A DNA stretch of 64,000 nucleotides, from assembly GCA_947652115.1 (NCBI GenBank), contig OX393569.1, positions 10,187,274-10,251,273 of the forward strand, written 5' to 3'. The DNA comes from Blastomussa wellsi. Lineage: Eukaryota > Cnidaria > Anthozoa > Scleractinia > Plerogyridae. The notes beneath the pieces are model-generated. The model was not told where the DNA came from and searched no databases. It worked only from the letters and a program-made list of their open reading frames with translations. The position numbers and the translations under genes were made by a program. This document shows, in pieces, positions 46,901-58,900 of the stretch (position 1 is its first letter; each line of letters starts with the position of its first letter).

Positions 46901-49900
46901 TTAACAATAATTCACAGGTTAAATGCAAGCACTGTGATAACAGCCTTTGCGCAGCCAGTAATGATGTTAATTGTTCCAAATGTCCATGTTTGTGGCACAG
47001 AGGAAACCAGAGTAGCCAGAGCAGTAGCAATGATCAACCAGCCTCATCACCAAGATCAGATAATCTGCACATACCTGTGACAAAAAAGCAGCATTTACAT
47101 GTGACTGAGTGGTTAATGCCTCCATATGTATCCCAGGCATCGATGGGTGGAAAAATGGGCGGAAGTAATGCATGCACAGTAATTTCTGTACTAACTGGAC
47201 ACGACTACGTCTGCACAGTACAGGCAATGCACCGTTACCTCAACCACCAGCCTCCATGCCATGCTATGCCACAGGACAATTTCTCACCAGTGACCTTGAT
47301 CTTGTGCCTCCAACTCCAACGCTTGGGCTTCCCCATAGAGTCATATTGATGCTGCAACTGCAGCTGCAGAGGCAGGTTTACCCCCATTGCCGCTGGTCCA
47401 GCAATTGCTACAGTCAGTACATCAGGACACCTACGTCAATACTCCAAGTAGTCCCTGCCCAGCTAACCGCCACTCAAAGTACCCCACTACAGTCCTAGGA
47501 TCCAAGCACGGGACAGTGCAGACCTCTGTAAAGTTGTTCTTACTTATTTCTCCTAACTGGCAGTATTTGGGGCTTAATTTGGCTGCACACCCAGGGCTCA
47601 TAATTAAAAAAAAAATCAGGTCGCCATTTTGCGACCAGTTGCAAAAATTTAGTAGCGAGTTGAAAAATTTTAGTCGCAAAATGCACATAAATTAATTATT
47701 TATGATCATAGTATTTAAAGATGGGCTTATAAATGGTCAACAAAGCTATACTTTTTTATTGCAACAACACAAGCTTAACTTTTATTCCATTTCTGTTAAA
47801 ATGATGCATGAAACAATCATGAATTGAATCACGTGCCGACATCTTAATCGATAAGTGTACAGTACACTATTTAGTAGATTCTCGAAGTTTTAATTCCATT
47901 AAAACTAAATTACATTTGTTGCCAAGTTGAAAGAGAACCAACTACAAGAAAGGACACAATCTTTGACATTAATGTCTAATAGTACATTAAATTAATGAAA
48001 CTAAATTCACTTCCCTCATCGAGCCTCGACCGGGGCAGTGCGTTGTGTTCTTGGGCAAGACACTTTACTCTCACAGTGCATCTCTCCACCCAGGTGTATA
48101 AATGGGTACCGGCAAAATACTGCTGGGGGGTAACCCTGCGATGTACTAGCATCCCATCCAGGGGGAGTAGAAATACTCCCAGTCGCTTTATATTAAGGAA
48201 ACCGGGATAAGCTCCAGCGGTATGGGCCACTGGGCTCGACGCAGACTTTGCCATCATGAGAACTAAAGTTTTTTATATGTATTAATAGTTTTTGTCTTTA
48301 AGTGACCAATAGTTAACTGAGTGCATGATTATAAAAAGTTAAATTTGGATTGGTGATATATATATATATATATATCAGTATCTATATTACACCACTTTGA
48401 TCAAATTGCTTATTTAACTTTCTTTTTAGAGTGAACAGAAACACAAAGAAAAGTACACTAAATTCCACACTAATATTATTACTCCAGCAAGGAGGAGAGA
48501 GCCCAGATCGGGTAAGAGAAGGTCAATAGGCTCATTGAAGCCGTTAGCCATCAAGGGCTTCAAAACGAGAAAAGTACAGCAGACAAAACCTTCATTCAGC
48601 TCCTCGTCAAATGTGTTTTCTGAGAGTGATAAAGATATTTCTCATTACAATCAAGGTGGAAATCAAGATATTACATCTGAGGAGGATAACGATGAGAACA
48701 GAGAAGAACCTGTTAACGTTGTTCAAGACTCTTTGCCACTTGCTGATAGCATGGAGGTGTGTTATACGCATATAAATTTTCCTCATTGGCATTGAGAATC
48801 AGTGATGTATCATTAAGCCATAGAAATACCATTAGTTGTAGAAAGCGCTGCAGAACCTCTTACACACTTTTGATACAGGGTAAAACTGCAGTTAATTCCT
48901 GTATTAATTGATTCTTGGTTGGCAGTTGTTGTTTTTGTGAGGTTTTGTGCAAGCAAAGAAGGATATCCATTAGAAACAAGTGCTGGTAACAAATGTTCAT
49001 TTCTTCAGCAATGGTTGAAGTTTTCATTATGAGGAGTTTGGTTCAGTCATTAAGTACTTGTGAAAGCATGTAACAATACCATGCTTCAAGGAAGTTAAAG
49101 AATGTTGTCAACACTTCACCTTATTGTGTTGTCTTGTTCTGAGTCTGAGGTATTCTTATGGTCGATTTGAACTTTGGTGACCATTTCATTGTTTTGTTGG
49201 GATGTTAGTTGCTGGCACTGCAAAAGTTAGCCCTTTCTCAAGTGATGGTACCTCGGCGCTGTCAAATAATATTTATGACCCATTTATTTTTGTCAACTTG
49301 ATGTGTTTGGTCAACAAGAGGTGTTCTGTGTTTCTCTTGCACTGTTACTTCAGTAATGATGTCGTCAGAGATCATTTTCTCTAGCTCAGCCTTGTAGAGT
49401 GGTAGGATGTGAACAGGAACTGTACGCGGGGAGTGTACCACTGGTGTCGGGTTGTCGATGAGCTCAATGTGATACTGATCCCCAGGGAACTGGCAAAGTT
49501 TGTCAAAACAATCCTCATATTCGTTTAACACAGTAGCTTTGGAGAGACCAGTTTGCTGTGCTGCACGTGGGACTGAAACGTTGGAGACTTCTTCAACGTT
49601 GATAGTTATGATGCCGAGTTCTTGAGCTTGTTGGCAGCCGATCATTGAGGGGTGTCCTGGGGCCTCAACACAGGGCTGAAAATAACGGCCAATCCAGCCT
49701 GATTGGGGTTTTTTACCGGTGGGGTTTACTTTCGCATTGCCGGTCATGTTGACCGGTCACATTCGACCATATGGAGGAAATAATGTTTCTGTGTTGTTGT
49801 TTACCAGCAGAATGCACCTCGCTCGCTGTTTTGTTAAACTAAAAAGAAAATAAATTTGTGGGGAAAATGACTTATGGTTCACGAACCGCAAGACTCAAGT

Positions 49901-52900
49901 TAAAAAGTTGTTCATGTTTTCCACCACGCAAATTAGTTCCAAAGCTCCGAAAAAAAGTAGCAGGTAGAATTAAAACTTTTGCTTCTTTTCAAGTTTATTC
50001 GTGTTTTGTGCTGTGTTTTCATTGTTATTCAGCAGTATGTCTGGAAACACCCAGCGAGCTGGAGTTTTGTTACCAAACGCAAAAATGAACGTGAAAGGTG
50101 ACAGTTTCTCGCGATTGATATAGAGAAAAACTAATGAAAATATTTATCCAGTTTGTTCGCTTCAGTTTGCGTGAAAGTTTAAATCAAACAAAGTTTATTT
50201 CATTTGTCCACCTTTAATAGTAAATTTTAGGTTTTGAAAGTGAAAAAAACATCTGGCTCAAGTCTCACACGTGGTAATCTGATACACGTAACATTTTCGG
50301 CGAGTTTTTTCCTTTTATTTGCTCACCACATCGCTAAATACTCTTCGGCACAATGTGATAATGACGCAGAATATTTACGGTATTTATTGATGTCAACACC
50401 GGACCTCACGTCCTGAATATTGCAACGTAAAAATTCTCAGAATTCATTCATTCATTGCATCAGCAAAAATAGGGAGTCTGAATTGCTGTTTGACAGCAGT
50501 GTTGTTTTAGTAAGGACCTAACTTAAGACTGCTAGGGGAAAATTGCAGGGTACAATTTTTTTTGTCCGGCCAGATATGAGATGTGACCGAGCTAAAACGT
50601 ACTTGGCCGGTCATTGTGACCGGAGACTCAACAATGGTAAACTTGGTGGATATTGAGGTGTTCTTGAAAGTTACTTGAAGGGTTGTAGTACCCAGGTTTT
50701 GTATGGGATTTCCTCCATAACCCTTCAAAATGCTGCTGCACGGTTTGATGTCAAGAGAAATTCCTAACCCCTGTAGGTCGTCTGTAGTAAGGATACAAGT
50801 GTCTGCTCCGATCCTGTACATGTCTACCTTCAGTTGGATGCTATGCTTGTCATTGATCTTGAAATTTGCATAGATCTTGTTAGGGTAACTGCTAAAACGT
50901 ACTTGGCCGGTCATTGTGACCGGAGACTCAACAATGGTAAACTTGGTGGATATTGAGGTGTTCTTGAAAGTTACTTGAAGGGTTGTAGTACCCAGGTTTT
51001 GTATGGGATTTCCTCCATAACCCTTCAAAATGCTGCTGCACGGTTTGATGTCAAGAGAAATTCCTAACCCCTGTAGGTCGTCTGTAGTAAGGATACAAGT
51101 GTCTGCTCCGATCCTGTACATGTCTACCTTCAGTTGGATGCTATGCTTGTCATTGATCTTGAAATTTGCATAGATCTTGTTAGGGTAACTGCTCATGCTA
51201 TCAATAGAATTGTCAGAGCTAATGGTATCTAAAAACACTGTTATTAGCTCAGGGTCGCTTCCCTCGTCTTCGTCACAGCTGTTTATGCTTGAAGAATCAC
51301 TGGTTTCTTCATCGTCATTGTGCAAGTGGATCTCCTGGCCCTGGTATTCTGGGCTCTGCACGATCTCATGTACTTGCTTGAGGTGTTTCTTCATGCATAC
51401 TTTCTGGAAGTGCCCTGTTTTCTTGCAGTATGTGCACTTGGCATGTGTGGCTGGGCATGTAGCGCTGCTGTCATGTTTGTTTCCACAAGCAACCGCTGAT
51501 TTTAAATTTGAACTTTGGTTTGCTGGCAGATGAGCTGTAGTTCTTAAAGTCATTCTTTTGAATGGCTTTTCTTTGAATTTCCTGCTTGCTCTGAGCCTTC
51601 GAGACTGCCTTCTTTTTGCTTCTTATAGAATGTAATTCAGAGTTTAGGTCCCCCGGTCTGATTACTTGCATTTGCACCCTAGTGCTTTCCTCCATTTTTG
51701 CTAAGTCATAGACTTGTTGAAAGTTAAGAGAATTTCCTTTGGAGATGGAATCTTTTCGGACCTTATCTGATTTCAGGCCGAAAATCAGTGTATCACGAAG
51801 AGTTTCGTCTTTGAATGCAGGGTCATATCCACTGTCGTCAATCAGTGTTCAGGCTTTGGTTAAAAATTCTTCCAAGAGCATGTCATCTTGTTTAAGACAT
51901 CTTAGCTGGTATCTAGACAGTATTTGGTTGCTCTGTGGCTTTGTGTGTGCTTCAAACTTCTCAAATATTGGCTTAAGCTTAAACTGGGCTGCTTCATCTT
52001 CCCATGTTGCTGTATTATAGATCTCTAAGCCTCTGTCGCCGGCCCACAGCAAGAGAAGCCTCGCTTTTTGACCTTCTGTTTTGTTTGAGAGAGGTCCATC
52101 GAAAATAAGACTGCATTTTTGCTTGAAAAGCTTGAATCTCTTGTGGATATCTCCAGGTGTCGACCAATCCATTGAAGGAATCGTAAACTTATCCATGGTT
52201 GTTGTTTACAATGGGATATACCATTGGTGTTTGAATGTAGAAGCTTGAAATCTGAAAATTGAAAATGGTGGTAAACGAGTCGAGCAGGTCGAATGTTGAA
52301 ACTTGAAAATCTCTGATGAACTGATGTAAAAGTCCCGTAATTTTTACTTGAAGAGCTCCATGTGCATTTACTATCCCACTTCTGACACCATGAAATAGTA
52401 TGTATTTGGAAGTTCATTCCTACACAGAGGGAACATGGCAGCCATGTTTGAGTTACCTGTGTGGACCGCTGGTCCAGGCTCCCTCAGCCGTAAAATCAGG
52501 GCTTGAAAAAAACCCCGTCCGGTCGTATTTTCCCTTCGGGCAAGTAACTTTCTCTCCTTCCTTGCCCGACGGGCAAGGACCCAGGCAAGCCATTCACCGA
52601 CTAAATTTTTGATAACGATTTTGAGAACAAAAGGTAAGCTTTAGGCTCCAAGGGTAATCAAGTGTTTAGATGAAGCTTGACGAAAATTACAATTTATAGC
52701 ATTTTTTGTTGATTGTGTGACGGCTCAGAAGTGGTTGCCTAGCGTGTGATCAAACTCTGCCCCGATCAAATTTCTTTCCAGGATAAAAATAGCCGCGTTT
52801 GGAACAAAAACGCTGCGTTTATTTCTTAATTTTAGCAATTTTCTGCAAGCATTTTTCAGTTTCTCTGTACAAAACTTAACTCAACAACGATATATTAATT

Positions 52901-55900
52901 AAAACCGAAGAAATTGAACGCGAAACCTGAAAAGTCGCATATTTCTACCACGAAAACGAAGCCAGCAATTTTGATGGTAAAATCCAGGTAAATCTCTGTT
53001 TTCAGCGAAACATGCAAGTTGGACGCCGCCACGCAAAATGAAAAGTGTTATATTATTAAAAAGAAATGTATAAGTAAGTCATCAAAATACTTTCAGAGTT
53101 CCTGGAAGATGATTTTTCTTTCAAACAAAGATGTTTTCCCTCAACTGAAACTATTTTTCATTCACCCAAATGAAACAATATGCTCTCGCCGGCTTTTCAA
53201 AGTTGTGGAAGTATTACAATATAATGGCGTAAACATGAAAGTGATCAGCACTAAGAGGACTACAGTAAAGATGGGTTATTACATTTAAAACTTGAAGCCA
53301 ATTGAAGTATTGGAGGGTAGGTGCCGTAAAGGTAGCGACAGAGGAGAGCAGCAATCTCCTCACCATGGCAACTGAGCCACAGCCCATCTCCAAGGCACCT
53401 GTCAACACAACACTGAAAAACCAGTGTGTGGAATGAATTCTTACCAAGTCTGGAAGGGAGGGAGGGAAACAAAGCAAGCAAGCTGGCAGGCAATGAAGCA
53501 AAGCACATGGTAGTGCCCCTGCAAACCTCCCTGGAACCCCCAAATAATGTTAATGCAGCCACTGCATTGGCTTAGTTTTAAACTTGCCTAAATTCCATTT
53601 AGCCTCCTTAAAACACGCCTGTAGTTTGACTTTCATTCTTGGGTTCATGAATTATTAATGAGTTTGAAAACGTGGGCAAGCGGGGAAGTGCCCCAGGCAA
53701 GCAAAATTTGAGGGTTACTTGCTTAATGGGCAAGGTGGGATTTAAATATTTTTCGAGTCCTGAAAATACCACGCGGATACCTTGACAGCCACAACACTCG
53801 CAGGATTCTTCTAAGGTTCTTGGTGTGGAAGGTGGACAGTTTGTTGAGGTCACTTTCAGTCATCCTCCAGCATTCTGATCCATACAGTAGTGGGGAAAGT
53901 ATGCCGCTTTGGTACAGTCTTGGTCTTGGTGCTGTACTGTGATGACTTCCACACGTTGTTTAGCATTCTGAAGGCGTTCCTGGCCTTATTGAGATGATTC
54001 CTGATGTCGCTGCCTGCTCCGCCATCATACCTGACAGTGCTACCGAGGTAGGTGAATTCTTCAGTTGTTGGAAGATCTTCTCTGTTCACTTTGATCAGCA
54101 TGGGGTTTGGGACTTTCAGCATCATCTGCTGTAACTTGTGCCAGCTTTCCTGTCTCGTGCATCGTCCTCATGTTCCAGAATCCAATTCTGGTCTTGGTTT
54201 TGGCGCTCAAGACTGCCATCTTCCTGTTAGTGGTTTCCTCTCATTTTTCACCACTGTCGTTCATTTGATGACTCTGCAATGACTCTGGAAGCCCATCACA
54301 CCCAGTAGTGTTGATTTCCTCTGTTGCCGTTTCCATAACATGGTTTTTTTCCAGAATAGGGTTGTTAGCCCTATGTCCATCCCCCAACCTGGAGGACCAG
54401 TTGGTTTGAGATTGGAGTTTTCCTTCTCCTAGCCGGACTGCCTTCCAAAGCTAACAAGTTCTATCTACCCATGGTTTGGAATTGGAGTTTTCCTTCTCCT
54501 AGACAGACTGCCTACCAAGGCTGACAAGCTCCATCTACCCGGGTTTGGAGTCAGAGTTGTCCCTCTCCTAGGCTGTGCTGGTCCGTGGCACCTTATTCCG
54601 TATTATTCCGGTGCAACCCCCCTAAGGGAGGGCTCCCCTATCCGCCGCCCGGGGGACACGCCTTTACACTGTATAGCCTCAGCGTGAGGATAACCTGACA
54701 CGCCTTTACACTGTATAGCCTCAGCGTGAGGATAACCTGGCACTTGGCAAACAAAATTCATCAGATTTCCAGGAATTTTCAGTTGATGTACTGAAAAATT
54801 AAAGTGTTATTTTTTGAAATCTCATGTGCCAGATTCCTCAAATTGTACAAACATATTTATAATCTGGCCCATGTTTACACAAAATAATGACAGGAGTGTG
54901 TAGGCAAACTGGTCCAAATTCACCACACTTCCAGAGTATTTTGTTTCACTGAGACAATCAGTAGTGTACATTCTGATCTCAGTAAAGGTTGCCATGTTAT
55001 GTCCCTCATTTATTACCTTTTCTACATCTGCACAAAGTGTAACATATTCAAGGTTGGGGACATCCCAGGGATACTAAATTCCGTTTCTGATACCTTATGT
55101 TGATTTCAGGTTCTGTGCTTTCGCAAATTGGGGCCAAACAAGGAACTCATGTCTATGGCAGTCTTTCCACTGGAATTGGCCAACTTCAAATAAAGGCTGT
55201 CCATTGATTTCATAAAGGCCTACCAGACGATATCAATCACTTGTCCACCCAATGTCAGTACCTCACATTCTGGGAAATGAATAATCTTACTGTCATTTCC
55301 ACATCTGAAGAAAACCTCTTCTTTTTGGTGGCCTCCTTGGCTGGCCGTTTTGAACCTCAATGTATTGAAGTGTACCTTACTGACATACGCTGTACATCAT
55401 TCATAATATTTCTTTACTGATCCCCACACAGAACCCTCCTGACATTACTGATCATAACAGTATGCAGGAGGTTTATCACAAAAGAACAGTAAATGACCTT
55501 GCTCACCATGACTCTTTCCATAGCTCATGATCAGTGGTGAAGTGCCCTTCCAGGAAGTTTTGGGTCCAAATTCTGCCAGGGACTCAAATTTTTCTTTGCC
55601 CCGCCATTCATGATAATTATGATAAACATTACATCTCATCTTTCTTTATAAATCTCATGATTATATAATATATTTTTTGTTTTATGTTTCAAGGATAAAA
55701 ATATTGCAAACAATCAAGATAAGGTAAAAAGTAGACAAGGATTCGGCCTCAAAAAACTAAAAGAAAGAAAGAAGGGAAGTGAGCAAAACACAGATTCTAT
55801 TTTAGAATCAGCTGCTAAAGACAACCAGAGGACACAAAAACCAAAAGCAAGGCAGAAGACCAAAGAGCAAGTCACAAAATCAGCAGGCAAGTGCTGTTGT

Positions 55901-58900
55901 CAAACATGGTTATGCACTTCTCTTTGGATTATCTACATGGCTTGTAATAATATCTCTGCACTAATAAACTGTCAGGAAAGTAAACTGTCACAATGTCTTA
56001 CTTGTGCATCTTCAAGACTGCAAAGGCTTAGTCTTGTAGATCTTTAAGACTGAAAAAATTTCATGGGAGTGCTTTTGACTAAAAATATAATTTGCAGCAA
56101 AAATGTAAAGATTCTCCTTATTCTCAGAATAGTTCACTTTAATTTCAGAACAGAAATGAGGACAATCTTGTTCACTGTACATGTAGAGTTGCATTTGGTT
56201 CAGGCAGATGTGTTCACTGAGATTTCTTTCTATGTAGGTAGTAAAAAAAGAGCTGATAATACAATGAAAAAACCTGGGCAAAGTACAAAGGCAAAGCAGC
56301 AGCAGCTAGTTAGAGGTCTTACCTATGATGAGAATGAACCTAACATCAGTTATGATGAGAGTGGAGACAGTCAGGAGAACCAGGGTGAACCAAATTTGGA
56401 AGGTGAAATGTGGTTCTTTCCCTGTTCAGTATACATAGTACATGTTTAAAATAGCAGTCAAGCACCTATTTTTTTTTTATCAGAAGAAATAGCACTAAAA
56501 CTTCTCAACCTATTGATATCTATACACATTCCAAAAACATTAAGAAAGCCCTGCTAAGTTAACATGGTTAACACAGACTCGTTGAGAGCCTTTTTACTGA
56601 TGGTTTTTTCTAATTCATGTTTCACCCTATCATTATAAATGATTTCTTTCTTGCATTCTAGTCTTTGAAGGCAGTGGTTATGTTACAGAATGCTACGTTG
56701 AAGAAGCTAGTCCTGTTTTTGAAAGTTACACACCAGTTGCTAAAGTAAGTAAGGTATCCAGAGGTAAAGTGCATTAAAACAAGATAACTGTACTAGGCTT
56801 CATACATACAATAGGTGTGATTTACCTTGTCTGGCTTGTGTGGTACTTTTAGATGAGAAGGCCAGATTCAAAGGAATACAGCACAAATGAAGACAGGATG
56901 TATGTTTCAAAGAACAGACTCAACAGAGGACTTCAACATAAAAGTGTAAGAAATTTTTCTATATTTGCAGCAGGTACTCCATCCACTGAAGTCCATCATC
57001 ACATAATTGTAAGAATCAAACAGAAACGTGAAGTCCGGGGAAACTCCCTATAAGAAAGGGTGATTCCAGAAAATATCCATACCCATACCACAGGCGGCAT
57101 CTTGTGAGAGGCGGGGGGTGTTGGACTGAAATCGTGTAGGCATGAGGGGGTAGTGCAGTTTGGAATTCCAAGAGCATGGGGGTTTCAGCTCTCAATTTCC
57201 AGAGAGGGAAGACGGCGAAGGCTTCTCTTTAGATCACTGATCTGTTGACTTTTCTAGTTCGTACATCAAGCACAAATTGATCATGGAAACAGGATGAAGA
57301 TCGATCAGGCAGTTGTTAGCATTCATGCGGATAAAAGTGGAAAAGCCTAAAGTTGATGTGATATAAGTTGTTAGATTAATAAAATAACAAAATGTCTGTG
57401 TTTCTTACTGATCTAAAATTGTTGATCGACGACCTTGTTGTGTGCTGTTGTGTCCAACTACAACTACAATTTTATCAACAGGTTTTGCTTTGCGGTAGTT
57501 TTTCTCGAATTTTGTTATAGTTATAATTAATTGGTAATAGGACTTTGTGTTGTCCAATTCTGTCTGTAATCATACTTGTGATTAATCAAATCGGACTCCC
57601 ACTACGCAGTCGTCCGATTTTGTTAATCACTCGTATGATTACAGACTGAATTAGACTCCATTCAGTCCTATTACCATTACAAATGAAATGATTTCTTTCC
57701 TGTGTATATAATAATTATCTTCCACATGCATTAATTTGTGACCTTTGTTCCTGCTTTGTTAATGTCACATGAAAGTGCCAGGAAAGAATGTAATGAGAGA
57801 TTCTGCCATTATTAATTCCAATATGCAAACATAATAGTTTTAATTGCTTCTGCCCAAAATAAAATACGGTTGCTGTAATATTTTAAACTGGGGTGTGCAT
57901 CACAACAGAAAACACAAAGGAAGCACACCAACCATATTGGAATCACATGTAAGATTACTTTATTCTCAGCATGCTTACCTGCATGACCCACGACGTGTCA
58001 TGCCATTGTGTAACACCAAACACTACATTTCTCCTTTCCTACATTTGATGAGAATCACACAATCAAAAACAATTATCATGAAACAAGTAACAGTAACAAC
58101 ATATACTATGCAGCAGAGCTAGACTTGGCAAAATAACCTTAACACAGATACATGGTCTTGTGCAAAGTCATTAATCTCTGAATGCTCAGCTACTAAATGT
58201 TCTCATAGACTGAAAGTTCATTATTCTCAAACAGTGTCCATAAGTTAATACTAGAGTCACTTTGAAATCAGTCAAAGAATATTCATCAAATAAATGTTCA
58301 AAATCATTTTAAATCAGTCAGTCATCCTCAATCAAATCTCTTGGATGAGTCTTTTTGGCGGCACAGACACATGTGCAGACCTTCGAGGCACAGGTTCAGT
58401 CAGGATGTGGCATTGACAACTTTTGTCACTTTTTGGCAAGTACAGTGTCTCCCAAATAGGGCCGTAGCAGGGGCAACACCTGTAGTACAATGGGGGCAGC
58501 ACGATAGTTGCAGAGAAACTGATACATATCCTGCTTCCAGTGAGTAGTGGTGCGTAGCACTTTCCCAAAGGTTGGGAAGCATTCCACTTCTCCATTAGCT
58601 TCGGGCCACAAAGACACCTTTTGGTGCAAACTCGCTGCCATTGAAGGGGGGGGAGGGGCATTATATGCGGTCGAGCTTAGGAATCACCGCCTTGGCAGAA
58701 GTAGAGTGGATGATCTCAATCTCAGGAAATCTTGAGTAGTCATCGATACCAACAAGGACATAGTGTCCAGCAACTCCACAAAAGTCAATTCTCACTTGTT
58801 CCCAGGGACCATTGGGCAAAGGAGTCATCTGCAGAGGCTCACGGGAAGGCTTGAGCATTGCAACTTGACAGGGAATACAACATTTCACAATAGAATCAAC

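Larger units (their letters stand above)
49262..52495 (-). mobile_element. Gypsy retrotransposon 2, truncated, minus strand
   Basis: Minus-strand order: LTR end (about 52495-52392), primer-binding site complement of CCCACTTCTGACACCA (52374-52389), gag (52196-51471), zinc knuckle and protease (51553-50507), then after an inserted segment the pre-RT region (about 49670-49262). RT, RNase H and integrase are missing. The LTR is cut by the element starting at 52497. Confidence 0.75.

Noticed and set aside
47593..48012. A complete CAGGG-ended element starting at 47593
   Set aside because: The left end is plausible but no inverted right end or target duplication could be found.
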